A stretch of 64,000 nucleotides of DNA from Clostridiales bacterium (GTDB taxonomy: Bacteria > Bacillota > Clostridia > Christensenellales > Pumilibacteraceae), in the NCBI GenBank assembly GCA_015055625.1, contig SVHU01000013.1, forward strand, positions 1-64,000, written 5' to 3'. Both the position numbers and the translations under genes were made by a program. Of the stretch, positions 27,301-37,300 are shown in pieces. The notes under the pieces are model-generated. The model made no database searches. It saw nothing but the letters and a program-made list of their open reading frames with translations, and had not been told where the DNA came from. The number at the start of each line of letters is the position of its first letter. The stretch's first letter is position 1.

Positions 27301-27369
27301 CTTAAATATCTCCTTAAAGTAAAAAAATTATCAAATTTATTTGATAGGCAATTTTGCCCACCAATATCT

Positions 27370-27398
27370 ATTATAAACTTTTTAAATTACTTTATCAA
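27370..27398 (-). promoter_or_regulatory. Promoter of tpiA-gpmI
   Basis: On the minus strand TTGATA (27393-27398), 17 bases, TATAAT (27370-27375), with a leader of about 65 bases. Confidence 0.78.
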
Positions 27399-27479
27399 GC
27401 AAAACAATATAATTTCCTCTAAAAATAATGAAAAAATCTTAAAAAACTTATGTTTTTGCCTGAAATTAGGCTAACAAAC

Positions 27480-27513
27480 AAAACAGAACGGAGTAAAATT
27501 TTTCCGTTCTGTC
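27480..27513 (-). terminator. Terminator of the lipid kinase gene
   Basis: ACAGAACGGA and CCGTTCTGT arms with a T-rich tail on the minus strand. Confidence 0.78.
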
Positions 27514-27522
27514 TTATATGTT

Positions 27523-28371
27523 TTATTTTCCGTATTTTACCGTAAGTGATTTTACGTTAAGAATGGTTTCGCCGTCAACTTGTACAGGACGTGGTTCGTC
27601 GTGTTCTACCGTTATTTCGTGACCAGAGAAAACTTGAATAAACTTTTTGTGCTTTACGTGTCCGCCCTTAAAAATAGAGGGGAATATCATAAGCGTTTTA
27701 AGTTTGCCTGTGCCGTGGAAAACAAGTACCGAAACTTTTTTATCTTCGTTGTCGCGTCTTTGGTCGGGACATGGCAACATTCCTCCGCCGTAAAATCTTC
27801 CGAACATTACGGGAGCAAGCCAGTTTTTGTCAAAGTGGTGCTTTTCACCGTCCACCGTAATCGTTACGCCTGTGGGTTTGTATTTACCTAAAAGACCTTT
27901 TATTGCAATAGAAGTGTAGTTGATTTTCTTAACGTTTTGCGCGCGAAGTTTATCACCCTCTTCACAGCAATATCCGTCTATGCCGTAGCCAACGCCGTTA
28001 ATAAATTTGTATTCCTCGCCGTTAATATAGCAGGTGGGAAGATCTTTTATGTACTCGTTGATGCGAATGGGCGTGTCTTCCTTGGTTTTGCCAAGATCTT
28101 TCAAAAAGTCGTTGCCCGTACCAGTTGCAAAATAGAGAATTTCGTTGTCAAACTCAATATCTTTCGTGCGGTTTATAAACTTGTTTATAGAGCCGTCGCC
28201 ACCGCAAATAACGATAACGTCGTCTTTATCCAACGTGGAAAAAAGAACCTTATAATCTGTATCGATAACGTTGTGGAAAAAAGTTTTTCCGTCCAACTTT
28301 TCGCTTAAGGTTTTGTAGCTATCATCTCCGCTTCCTGCAAAAGAATTAAATAAAATGTGATATTTTTTCAT
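27523..28371 (-). CDS. Diacylglycerol kinase-family lipid kinase
   Basis: The 282-residue protein has the DAGK catalytic glycine loop GGDGSINKF (about residues 60-68), ATGTGNDFLKDLG (about 88-100) and a C-terminal beta domain ending in PVQVDGETI. Family members phosphorylate diacylglycerol or related lipids at the membrane; this one is of the YegS/DgkB-like soluble type. I chose the ATG giving MKKYHILFNSFAGSG, since the upstream TTG alternative has no ribosome site. The site used here (GGTG) is weak. Confidence 0.85.
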   Translation of the reverse strand: MKKYHILFNSFAGSGDDSYKTLSEKLDGKTFFHNVIDTDYKVLFSTLDKDDVIVICGGDGSINKFINRTKDIEFDNEILYFATGTGNDFLKDLGKTKEDTPIRINEYIKDLPTCYINGEEYKFINGVGYGIDGYCCEEGDKLRAQNVKKINYTSIAIKGLLGKYKPTGVTITVDGEKHHFDKNWLAPVMFGRFYGGGMLPCPDQRRDNEDKKVSVLVFHGTGKLKTLMIFPSIFKGGHVKHKKFIQVFSGHEITVEHDEPRPVQVDGETILNVKSLTVKYGK

Positions 28372-28498
28372 AAGCACACCATTTTGTTTTATTTTTGAAT
28401 GATACAATTATAGCAAAGAAAAATGAACTGAAACACAATTTTTTGCAACTTTTTTGTAAAAAAGATGTGAAAAATATGGAATAAAAGAGAAAAAAGTG

Positions 28499-28531
28499 AA
28501 AAGATCGAAGTTAAAAAACTCCGATCTTTAT
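28499..28531 (-). terminator. Terminator of the hypothetical membrane protein gene
   Basis: AAAGATCG and CGATCTTT outer arms with GTT/AAC inner pairing. Confidence 0.7.
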
Positions 28532-28533
28532 GT

Positions 28534-29205
28534 TTACTTGGTTTCAATTCCCATTTCGTCTTCAAAGGTTGGGTCTTGTATTTGTTTTGATTTTTTGTTT
28601 GGGATTACGATAAATCCATAGATTATGCAGAAAGCTGACGCTAAAATCATGCTGATTGAAACTGCCCACATAAAGCCGTTACCTGCAAAATTATTTGCAA
28701 GCAAGAACGAACCTAAAGAAATTAGCAAGATTGCAATAATCAGAATGTATACAGGGTAGGGCTGTTCGTCCTTTTGGTGCTGGAATAAATATGCTTTTAT
28801 AACGTAATTCACACCTCTTAGCCATAACGCAATACCAAAAACAAGACACGGACCGATAAAGTTTATCGCCTTAAACTGCTGTAAAAAGCATAGCACGATA
28901 AGAACTATGAGTAATAGAAATTCTATCGCCGTTATGATTTTTATGGGTTTAAGCGTTTCGGTTGCAAACTTTCTGGAAAGGTACAAAATAAGGTATATCG
29001 CTAAAAGGCAAATGAGTATTATTGTTATTGAGCCGTGTCCCCAGTCTTGCCAGAATACGTTTACGTTTTGCCAGGAGGGGAGCAAGGTTATTCCAAGCAA
29101 CACGCCAAGCACGCCTACAACGTAAAACATCCAGAAAAATTTGGTTTTCTTGCCAAAAAACTTTTTCTTGGCTTTTTTCTTTTTTTCAGTATTTTCTTTT
29201 TCCAT
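28534..29205 (-). CDS. Polytopic membrane protein, HdeD/DUF308-like
   Basis: The 223-residue protein starts with a lysine-rich cytoplasmic segment (about residues 1-20) and then has six or so hydrophobic helices in pairs, a layout like the DUF308/HdeD family. A conserved-looking FGIALWLRGVNYVIKA segment lies near residue 120. No function is known. I chose the ATG after GAGGAG rather than an upstream in-frame start without a ribosome site. Confidence 0.7.
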   Translation of the reverse strand: MEKENTEKKKKAKKKFFGKKTKFFWMFYVVGVLGVLLGITLLPSWQNVNVFWQDWGHGSITIILICLLAIYLILYLSRKFATETLKPIKIITAIEFLLLIVLIVLCFLQQFKAINFIGPCLVFGIALWLRGVNYVIKAYLFQHQKDEQPYPVYILIIAILLISLGSFLLANNFAGNGFMWAVSISMILASAFCIIYGFIVIPNKKSKQIQDPTFEDEMGIETK

Positions 29206-29327
29206 AATTATCTCCTCAACGCTTGCTAAAAAAAAACTTAGTTGCGTTATTGTTTTATTATATGCCCTCATTATAAAAAATACAAGCGGATTGTGAACAA
29301 AAGTGTATTAAAATATGAAAAATATAT

Positions 29328-29360
29328 GAAAAAAAGAGTAAACCGTAAAAGTTTACTCCC
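29328..29360 (-). terminator. Terminator of the mrnC-thyA-folA-rlmB operon
   Basis: On the minus strand GAGTAAAC and GTTTACTC arms are followed by a run of seven T. Confidence 0.85.
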
Positions 29361-29366
29361 ATAGTC

Positions 29367-30089
29367 TTAGAAATTTTGTCTTACGTATTCGTACGCAACA
29401 ATGCCTGCCGCAACGGAAGCGTTAAGTGAGTTAACTTGTCCGCGCATAGGAAGCGTTATTACGCCGTCGCACTTTTGTTTTGTAAGCTTGCTTACGCCCT
29501 TGCCTTCTCCGCCTACTACAAATGCAATAGCGCCAGTAAGGTTGGTTTTGTAAATATCATCTCCGCCAAGCTCAGCAGCGTACACCCAAACGTTTTGCTG
29601 TTTAAGGTATTCGATAGCGTCGTTAACGTTGGTTACCTTTGCAACTTTTACGTGGCTTGCTGCGCCTGCGGAAACTTTGATAACCGTTTCGTTTACAGTT
29701 ACGTTACGGTGTCTGGGGATAATAACTCCATGACAGCCAGAGCAATCCGCAACTCTTATTATGCTACCAAGATTGTGTGGATCTTCAACCCCGTCCACAA
29801 TAATAATAAACGGCTTTTCGTTCTTTTCGCTGGCGTAGCTTAGAATTTCTTCTACGGAGGAGTAATTATAGTCGGTAATCTCCGCGATAAAGCCCTGATG
29901 GCGCTTGGTTTCGCTTTCTCTGTCAAGTACGGACTTGTCGTAGAACATTATCTTAATGTTTCTGCTTTTGGCATCTGCAATAATTCTGTTTCCGCCAGCA
30001 TCCTTAACGTCTTTACTGACCACCAGTCTGTCGATTGTTTTGCCCGATTTAATCGCCTCGGCAACAGCATTTCTTCCTTCTATTTTCAT
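29367..30089 (-). CDS. rlmB: 23S rRNA 2'-O-methyltransferase RlmB (SpoU/TrmH family)
   Basis: The 240-residue protein has the SpoU knot motifs: DPHNLGSIIR (about residue 104), FVVGGEGKGVS (about 192) and LPMRGQVNSLNASVAAGI (about 212). N-terminal GRNAVAEAIKSGKTIDRL is the substrate-binding domain of the RlmB type, which methylates G2251 of 23S rRNA. It sits downstream of mrnC-thyA-folA, and mrnC-rlmB proximity is common in Bacillota. Confidence 0.9.
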   Translation of the reverse strand: MKIEGRNAVAEAIKSGKTIDRLVVSKDVKDAGGNRIIADAKSRNIKIMFYDKSVLDRESETKRHQGFIAEITDYNYSSVEEILSYASEKNEKPFIIIVDGVEDPHNLGSIIRVADCSGCHGVIIPRHRNVTVNETVIKVSAGAASHVKVAKVTNVNDAIEYLKQQNVWVYAAELGGDDIYKTNLTGAIAFVVGGEGKGVSKLTKQKCDGVITLPMRGQVNSLNASVAAGIVAYEYVRQNF

Positions 30090-30159
30090 TATGCTAAAAT
30101 TCCTTGATTGTACTGAAAATTATGATACGTATTAGCCTAAAACGGTAAAAAACGCGGTT

Positions 30160-30660
30160 TTAGAGCGGTTTAACGTCGGTATTTACGTACGTGTTAAACG
30201 TGATGGTAAGACCGTTGCTTTCCATCTTTTCGCTGGTGTAGTCAAGCTTCCAGTTATCCATTTTGTCGAGGTTGTCGAAGAATACTTCCGCACCGCCGTC
30301 TTTTTCTACCTTTGTGATATACGCGGTATCGCAATAGGGGAGCATAGTGTGGTAGAACATTGCTCCGCCCACAACGAATATCTCTTCGTTTTCGCGTTTT
30401 TTAAGTTCTTCCTTTAGCTCGTCCATACTGTCGCAAATAATGCAATCATCGCGCTTTTCTCCGCCCGGATACAAAACGATGTTGGTTCTGTTTTTCAAAG
30501 GATTTCCGCCTGGGAAAGATTTAAGCGTATTGCTACCCATAACAACAACGTGTCCGCTTGTTTTTTCTCTAAAAAATTTCATATCGAGAGGAATGGAGAA
30601 AAGAAGATCGTTCTTTTTACCAATGCCCCATTTTTCGTCTACTGCAACTATTACATTCAT
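30160..30660 (-). CDS. folA: Dihydrofolate reductase
   Basis: The 166-residue protein has WGIGKKNDL (11-19), the catalytic D26 in SIPLDMKFF, VVMGSNTLKSFPGG (NADPH site) and FVVGGAMFYHTMLP. It reduces dihydrofolate to tetrahydrofolate. Its start codon overlaps the thyA stop by one base, so it is coupled to thymidylate synthase, which produces its substrate. Confidence 0.96.
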   Translation of the reverse strand: MNVIVAVDEKWGIGKKNDLLFSIPLDMKFFREKTSGHVVVMGSNTLKSFPGGNPLKNRTNIVLYPGGEKRDDCIICDSMDELKEELKKRENEEIFVVGGAMFYHTMLPYCDTAYITKVEKDGGAEVFFDNLDKMDNWKLDYTSEKMESNGLTITFNTYVNTDVKPL

Positions 30661-31490
30661 TATACTGCCACCTCTATTTTTTTACCCAAAAGTGAATATT
30701 GATAATCCACAAGTTCAAAGTCTTCTACCTTAAAATCATAAAAATCTTTTACATCGCGCTTAATAATAAGCTTGGGCGCGTCATACTGCGGTTTGTCGAA
30801 AAGCTCTTTTACAAGCGGAACGTGTCTGTCGTAAATGTGCGCGTCCGCAATAACGTGTACAAGCTCGCCCACTTCAAGATTGCTTACCTTTGCAAACATC
30901 ATAAGAAGTACAGCGTACTGAACAACGTTCCAGTTGTTTGCTGTCAAAAAGTCGTTAGAACGTTGATTGAGAATACCGTTAAGAGTATTTCCGCTTACGT
31001 TAAAGGTCATAGAGTAGGCGCAGGGATACAAGTTCATTTCGTTAAGATCGGCGTGAGTATAGATGTTTGTCATAATACGGCGCGACTGAGGATTGTGCTT
31101 TAGGTCGTACAAAACTCTGTCTACCTGATCCATTTCGCCCTCTTTGTACTTGTGCTTAACTCCAAGCTGATATCCGTATGCTTTACCGATAGATCCGCTT
31201 TCGTCCGCCCAGGAATCCCAAATGTGAGAATTAAGGTCGTTAACGTTATTGCTCTTCTTTTGCCAAATCCACAAAATTTCGTCTATTGCGGCAGCAAAGT
31301 TAAGCTTTCTTACCGTCATTATCGGGAATTCTTCCTTCAGGTTGTATCTGTTTACAATACAAAACTTTTTAACCGTGTGCGCAGGCGTTCCGTCTAGCCA
31401 TTTAGGTCTTACGTCAAGCTCTGTGTCCCAAAATCCGTTTTCGATAATGTCCTTGCAGTTTTCCAAAAATATCTTATCGGCTCTGCTCAT
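30660..31490 (-). CDS. thyA: Thymidylate synthase ThyA
   Basis: The 276-residue protein has the nucleophile C157 in LYPCAYSMTF, the arginine pair R137/R138, QRSNDFL (176-182) and a C-terminal ...KKIEVAV ending. It methylates dUMP with methylene-tetrahydrofolate, yielding dihydrofolate for FolA. The start overlaps the mrnC stop by four bases. The family is the folate-oxidising ThyA, not ThyX. Confidence 0.97.
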   Translation of the reverse strand: MSRADKIFLENCKDIIENGFWDTELDVRPKWLDGTPAHTVKKFCIVNRYNLKEEFPIMTVRKLNFAAAIDEILWIWQKKSNNVNDLNSHIWDSWADESGSIGKAYGYQLGVKHKYKEGEMDQVDRVLYDLKHNPQSRRIMTNIYTHADLNEMNLYPCAYSMTFNVSGNTLNGILNQRSNDFLTANNWNVVQYAVLLMMFAKVSNLEVGELVHVIADAHIYDRHVPLVKELFDKPQYDAPKLIIKRDVKDFYDFKVEDFELVDYQYSLLGKKIEVAV

Positions 31491-31885
31491 TTGTCGTTCT
31501 CCTTATCTATTATTTCTATTGCTTTTCTCATAAATTCTTCCGCGCGTTCTGATTGCTCGGTAAGCGTCAAATACCCCAAAACCGCCTCGAACGCCGTAGC
31601 TTTTTTATAATCGGCAAGCGATGCGTTTTTTGCTTTGGTGCTGTTGTGGTGGTTGCGCGCGCGTCTTGCAATGTCCGCTTCTCGCTGAGTAAACAGAGGA
31701 GCTAGCTCGTCTTCAATCTTGGCTTGCGCGGTTGCTTTTACGTAGCGGTTAGCCATAGAGTGTAGCGCGCCCGCCTTGTTGTCATGTTCAATAGCAAGCT
31801 TAGTGCGTATAAACAGCGTAAATACCGCGTCGCCCACAAATGCCAGTGATAGTGGATTAAGTTGATTAGCTTTAATTTCTTCCAT
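31487..31885 (-). CDS. mrnC: Mini-ribonuclease III
   Basis: The 132-residue protein is an RNase III catalytic domain without a dsRNA-binding domain. LSLAFVGDAVFTLFIR (about residues 12-27) supplies the aspartate of the signature and YKKATAFEAVLGYLTL (about 92-107) the final acidic residue. It matures 23S rRNA in Bacillota. It is the first gene of the run mrnC-thyA-folA-rlmB. Confidence 0.93.
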   Translation of the reverse strand: MEEIKANQLNPLSLAFVGDAVFTLFIRTKLAIEHDNKAGALHSMANRYVKATAQAKIEDELAPLFTQREADIARRARNHHNSTKAKNASLADYKKATAFEAVLGYLTLTEQSERAEEFMRKAIEIIDKENDK

Positions 31886-32066
31886 ACCTTTTTATTATAT
31901 CATAAAACCGTTGCTTTTTGCAACAAAATTAAGCACTAACGTTGACTGATATTTTTAACAATAAATTTAAGCTGATTTTGATTGTTTTTACTGATATTAC
32001 AAAAAAAACAAAACAAATCATTAAAAAGATAAAACATTATATACTTGCAATATGATAAAATTTATA

Positions 32067-32873
32067 TTATAATATACTATGTGATTTACGATATGCAATA
32101 GGGGATACGCTTGTATATCTCTTAAACTGTTCCGAAAATCTTTCGATGGATGAAAATCCTACCGAGTAAGCGATTTCAGTGATGGATAGCGTTGTGGACG
32201 AGAGATATTGTTTCGCGTGATTAATTCTTATTTTAGTTAAGTAATTGTATGGAGCTTCGCCCACGGCTTTTGTAAAAACTGTGGTAAAATGAGCTCTAGA
32301 CAAGCCTAACTGAGAAGAGATTCCTACAACGGAAATTGGACGAAAATAATTATTTTCGATATAATCAAGCGCCAAACTTACGATATCACGGTTTTCTACT
32401 TTTTCGGTTTTGATCGAATCGAGTACGGAAAATAAAATCTTTAATCCTTCAATTTCGTCAAGCGTAGAAGTGTTCTTAATGCAGTTTTTAAGAGCGATTA
32501 GCCCACTTTTTTGGTATTTAGCGAACAGTTTCGAAGTAGTTTTCTTCATTACGTCTGAGCTGTACGCTCCCGAAAAACCAATCCAATAATATTCCCACGG
32601 TTCATTTTTATCCGATGTGTAGGTGGTAATTTCGTTTGGATGAATAATAAATGCATCACCTTCGCTAAGATTCGTAATCACACCGTTTCTTTCAATAGTT
32701 CCCTTGCCCTTTTCGATAAGATGAATAAGGTAGTAAGAACGTACTGCAGGGCCGTGACTATGACTTGGAGATGTGATGTGATGACCAATGTCGCACACGT
32801 AGATTAGAGAGTTTTGCTCGTGCAAAGGAAAACTAATATGGAAATTTTTTGAAAGATTAGATTTTGTTTGCAT
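32067..32873 (-). CDS. AraC-family regulator divergent from the GH4 gene
   Basis: The 268-residue protein has an N-terminal cupin (HHITSPSHSHGPAVRSYYLI, about residues 32-51, and a later IHPNEITTYTSD) and a C-terminal AraC double helix-turn-helix (about residues 165-265; ISVVGISSQLGLSRAHFTTVF and ITEIAYSVGFSSIERFSEQFK). This is the MsmR/RafR-like layout of alpha-galactoside regulators. It is divergent from the GH4 glycosidase across 81 bases, so it is the likely regulator of that gene. Confidence 0.92.
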   Translation of the reverse strand: MQTKSNLSKNFHISFPLHEQNSLIYVCDIGHHITSPSHSHGPAVRSYYLIHLIEKGKGTIERNGVITNLSEGDAFIIHPNEITTYTSDKNEPWEYYWIGFSGAYSSDVMKKTTSKLFAKYQKSGLIALKNCIKNTSTLDEIEGLKILFSVLDSIKTEKVENRDIVSLALDYIENNYFRPISVVGISSQLGLSRAHFTTVFTKAVGEAPYNYLTKIRINHAKQYLSSTTLSITEIAYSVGFSSIERFSEQFKRYTSVSPIAYRKSHSIL

Positions 32874-32954
32874 ATTTTATATCCTTAAGGTTATTTGCTT
32901 GTATTCAAGTATAACATAAAACATTCGTATAAGTCAATGGAGGTAAAACAAAAA

Positions 32955-34268
32955 ATGAAAATTACATTTTTAGGTGCGGGAAGTACCGTTTTTGCAAAGA
33001 ACGTGTTAGGCGACTGTTTGTTGTCTGATAAACTTGACAATTTTGAGATCGCGTTATTGGATATCGATCCTCAGAGATTGGACGAGTCCTACAACCTTAT
33101 CACTGCTCTTCGTGATAAGTATAAGCCCACCGTTACGGTAAGTAAGTATCTTGCCGATAACGCAGAAGAAGCTTTTAGAGATGCTTCTTACGTTATCAAC
33201 GCTATTCAGGTAGGAGGATATGAGCCTTGTACCGTTACGGACTTTGAAGTTCCTAAAAAGTACGGTCTTCGTCAGACTATTGCCGATACTTTGGGAATCG
33301 GTGGAATTTTTAGAGGTCTTAGAACTATTAACGTTTTGGAAAAGTATGCGCGTATTATGGAAAAGGTTTGTCCTAGAGCTCTTTTCCTTAACTATACCAA
33401 TCCCATGAGTATTCTTTCGGGATATATGCAAAGATACACTAAGATCAGAACGGTTGGTCTTTGCCATTCCTGCCAGGTTGCAGTAAAATATCTTCTTAAG
33501 CACGCAGGTCTTGACGATAAGTATACTGAAGACGACGTAACATACCACTTAGCAGGTATCAACCACATGTGCTGGGTACTTGACGTTACCGATAAAAAGA
33601 CGGGTAAGGATTTGTACCCCGCAATCAAGAAAGGCTTTAATAGAAAGGGCGTTAAGGACGATTTGGTAAGACGTGAAATAATGAACCGCTTTGGCTATTA
33701 TAACACCGAAAGTAGCGAGCATACCGCAGAATACCATCCTTATTTTATAAAGAAGGATCATCCCGAATTTATCGACAGATTTAATATTCCTCTTGACGAG
33801 TATCCCAGACGTTGCGTAAACCAGATCGCAAAGTGGGCTAAGCTTAAGGAAGAAATTATGCAACCCGAAAATATCAAGCACGAGCGTAGCCACGAGTACG
33901 GTTCTCGTATTATCGAAGCTGTGGAAACTAACGTTCCTTACAGAATTTACGGTAACGTTCAAAATACAGGTCTTGTAACAAACCTTCCTGCAAACGCTTG
34001 CGTAGAAGTTCCCATTATGGTAGACGCTAACGGCTTTAACCCCTGTTACGTTGGAGATATTCCCGATCAGCTCGCTGGTCTTAATATGACTCATATCGCA
34101 GTACATAATATGGTAATCAAAGCAGCTGTCGAAAAGAAGAAGGAATATATCTATATGGCAGCATATCTCGATCCCCATACCCGTGATCAGCTCACCTTAG
34201 ACGAAATCAAGTCCCTCTGCGACGATCTTATCGAAGCGCATGGTGATTGGCTTCCTAAGTATCACTAA
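32955..34268 (+). CDS. GH4 alpha-galactosidase/alpha-glucosidase (MelA-like)
   Basis: The 437-residue protein has the GH4 NAD-binding start ITFLGAGSTVFAKN, DIDPQRL (37-43), NYTNPMS (146-152), and the metal ligands C170 (GLCHS) and H204 (GINHMCW). GH4 enzymes cleave by an NAD- and manganese-dependent oxidation-elimination route in the cytoplasm. GLCHS at the metal site favours the alpha-galactosidase branch. I chose the ATG after GGAGG; an earlier in-frame start lacks a site. Its codon use is more biased to C-ending codons than its neighbours', which suggests high expression. Confidence 0.92.
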   Translation: MKITFLGAGSTVFAKNVLGDCLLSDKLDNFEIALLDIDPQRLDESYNLITALRDKYKPTVTVSKYLADNAEEAFRDASYVINAIQVGGYEPCTVTDFEVPKKYGLRQTIADTLGIGGIFRGLRTINVLEKYARIMEKVCPRALFLNYTNPMSILSGYMQRYTKIRTVGLCHSCQVAVKYLLKHAGLDDKYTEDDVTYHLAGINHMCWVLDVTDKKTGKDLYPAIKKGFNRKGVKDDLVRREIMNRFGYYNTESSEHTAEYHPYFIKKDHPEFIDRFNIPLDEYPRRCVNQIAKWAKLKEEIMQPENIKHERSHEYGSRIIEAVETNVPYRIYGNVQNTGLVTNLPANACVEVPIMVDANGFNPCYVGDIPDQLAGLNMTHIAVHNMVIKAAVEKKKEYIYMAAYLDPHTRDQLTLDEIKSLCDDLIEAHGDWLPKYH

Positions 34269-34275
34269 AAACACA

Positions 34276-34317
34276 AAAATATCCTCTCAGTCAAAATATG
34301 ATTGAGAGGATATTTTA
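34276..34317 (+). terminator. Terminator of the GH4 gene
   Basis: AAAATATCCTCTCA and TGAGAGGATATTTT arms. Confidence 0.88.
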
Positions 34318-34320
34318 CAC

Positions 34321-34371
34321 AAAAAGTACGCAAAACCGATATACGTATCGTAGTTTTGCGTACTTTTTTAT
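34321..34371 (-). terminator. Palindromic terminator, copy 1 of a dispersed pair
   Basis: AAAAAGTACGCAAAAC and GTTTTGCGTACTTTTT form a near-perfect long hairpin with ATACGTAT in its loop (34341-34348). It can serve the lipoprotein operon on the minus strand. A nearly identical copy lies at 38991-39041. Confidence 0.85.
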
Positions 34372-34385
34372 AGGGTTATAAGGGT

Positions 34386-37300
34386 TTAATTAAGGGGAGT
34401 ATTTGTGTTGTTGGAGCAGTAGAGCTTTCCGTCGCAGTCTGTTGCTTGTACAGGGTAGTCTTTTACGTAAGAAACTGAGCTGTTGAGGAAATAAACGTTT
34501 CCGTTATAAGCAACTATTCCGTTTGCTTTCTTTGAGCTAACTCTGGTTGCGCTAGGCGAGGATTGAGAGATGTCGCATTTGTAAATACCAGTATTGTTTT
34601 TGTGAGTTGAAGAGAAGTAAAGGTTGTTACCGTCAAGATACATTGTTTCAATAGTGAGATCTTTTTTGATAACCGTTTCGTTTGTTCCGTCCAAATTGCA
34701 AGAAGACAAGTTGTTGTCAGTGTGAGAGTAATAGTAAATTTTGTCGTTTGCAATTACGAAATTTTCAGCCTTAATACCAAGACTGGATTCTTTCTTTGTG
34801 TCTGCGTCATAAGAATAGATATATTTGTATCCAAAAGAGGGATTGATAACGTAGTAATAAACGTTGTCGACCTTTTCAAAACCGTATACCCATTGATTTT
34901 TACCATCAAGGATGACCGTTTCATTTATTCCGTCTACGCTAATACTTTTAATCTTATTGGTAAACAATCCACCGCTAATTTGAACGTAGTAAATAGTGTC
35001 GCCATCAAAAATAAGGTTGTCACATCTTTCGGAAGTAACTTTTTGAATTTCGTTGGTTGTGAGATTCATTCTCATAAGAGCGTAGTTTGTGAGAATAAAG
35101 GTGGAGTAATACATATGTCCGTTGTGGAAATAAACGTTGGATACGCAATCTGAAAGTACTTTAACGTTAGTTTTGGTTGTTGGATTATATTTATAAAGCG
35201 CGCTATCGTCAGTAGGATCGGTATAGTAAATTTCACCTTTATATTCGGCAAGTTTACTATAACCTGCAAGCGTAACCTTTTCGTTTAGTACAAAGCCTTC
35301 CATAAGATCTTTTTCGCTTGTTCCGCTTGTAGTGTTGCGATAGAAGTGCTTATCATTGAGTTTATAGTAGTATAAATTTGTTCCGTCGCTAGTAAGAGAA
35401 GAATATCCGTTGCCGTCTTCTGCTTCTAATACTTTTGTTCCGGGAGCTCCTAAAGTATTGCCGTTAATGCTAACTTTATAAATTCCGTCGCCGAACAAAT
35501 TGCTCGTAAGAAGATCGTTGTTAACGTAGTAGATGTAGTTGTCTACCTTGGTAAGATATTTTCCAGAATCAGTAGTAAGTTTGGTTGATTCATTATTGCT
35601 GATGTTATACTTATAAATTGCGCTTGCAAGTCCGTTAGATGCATCGAAGTAAAGATTTGTGCCGTCATTAATGATATATGATACCGCTTCTTCCATTAAG
35701 CATTCGCCAACATTTGCTTGTGAGGATTTTGTAGAAATTCTAGTAAGATATTTTTTGTTGGACGTGTTGGAGTAGTAGATGTAATCATTATGATATGTAA
35801 GATAGGTTGCTTTATCGGTAGTAAGTTTAACAGGAATCTTTTCCGAATCGTTTTCGGGAGCTATTTTGAGTTTGTATATTCCGTTTTCATCCGTTCCTAC
35901 TAAAAGATTGTTTACGGCGTAGTAAATGTACGTTCCGTCGGTTGTAAGCCATTCGCCTTTAACTGATGCAAGAGAAGAAACTCCTGTTGTCGAAACGCTC
36001 TTTATAACTTTAGAGAACAAAGAGTTACTATAATAGTACATATTTGTTCCATTACTAATCATATACTGAGCAACGTCTTTGTTAACTCTAGTCAAAGTTC
36101 CGTTATTATAAGTATAAAGTCTATTTCCGTCAAGATTGTTTTGGAAGTAGATTGTCCCATTGTGGTTAATGCTGTAAAGTTGAGATTCGGGGGCAATAAT
36201 TGAAAGTGTTGCTTCTAAGGTTAAGTTCTTATAGCCAGGAGCGGTTATTTTTGCAATAATTTTATAATTGCCTTTATCTGTTACGCTCGTAGCTTCAATT
36301 CCGTTGTATGTATAAACGACAATAGCTCCAACAGGAAGATTTCCTTCAACGTTTACGCTATGAGGCTTAGCGTCATATTCAATAACGGTAACTTTTTTAA
36401 GTGTAACTCCGGTAATTTCTTTATCTTCTGCAACTACTGAAATTTTTAACGTGGCAGTTAGAGTTTTGGAATTATAATTTGGAGCGGTAATAACAGCTGT
36501 AACGGTGTAGGAACCAGCCTCAGTTACGCTGTCAAGTTCTTCTCCGTTGTAGGTGTATTTTACGTTAGCATTGTCGGGAAGTTTGCCGTTTACTAAAACA
36601 CTGTGCTTGTTTCCGTCATATTCAACTTCGTAGCCAGTAAGTGTTACATTTTCAAAATTAAGTTTGTTAATAACAAGAGTAGCAGTAAGAGTTTTTGTAT
36701 TGTATCCATCTTTTGTAAGAGTTGCAACTACGGTGTATGTCCCAGCATCGCTAACCCCATCGCATTTTTCATTGTTATAAGTATAAACGATATTTGTTCC
36801 TAATGGAGCCCCGCTTACCTTAATTGAATGAGTTTTTCCGTTATAATCAACTGTGCTATTGCTTAGAGTTGCTTCGTCAAAGTTTTTAAGTTCAGGTTCT
36901 TGAACAGGAGGTTCTTCAATAACAAGAGTAGCGGTAAGAGTTTTAGAAACGTAACCGTCGGCAGAAATAGTAGCAATAACAGCGTATGTACCAGCATTTA
37001 CAACTCCGTCGCACTCAATACCGTTGTATGTATATACGATAGTTGCACCGCTAGGAGCGCCAACAACAGTAAGCGAATGTTTATTTCCGTCATAAGTAAC
37101 GGTGTTGCTAGACATAGATACACCAGTCATTTCTTCAGGCTCTTGAACAGGAGGTTCTTCAATAACAAGAGTAGCAGTAAGAGTTTTAGAAACATAGCCG
37201 TCGGCAGAAATAGTAGCAACAACAGCGTATGTACCAGCGTTTACAACTCCGTCGCACTCAATGCCGTTGTATGTATATACGATAGTTGCACCGCTAGGAG

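Noticed and set aside
30137-30163. Hairpin CTAAAAC/GTTTTAG after folA considered as a terminator
   Set aside because: It overlaps the folA stop and has no T run on the minus strand, so rlmB is probably read through.
31894-31923. TTGCAA-18-TATAAT ahead of mrnC on the minus strand
   Set aside because: The -10 would lie only 9 bases from the start codon, giving an almost leaderless transcript; too uncertain to list as the promoter.
31886-32066. AT-rich gap between mrnC and the AraC gene considered for an RNA gene
   Set aside because: It holds only AT-rich palindromes such as ATATTATAATAT and no clear promoter-terminator pair.
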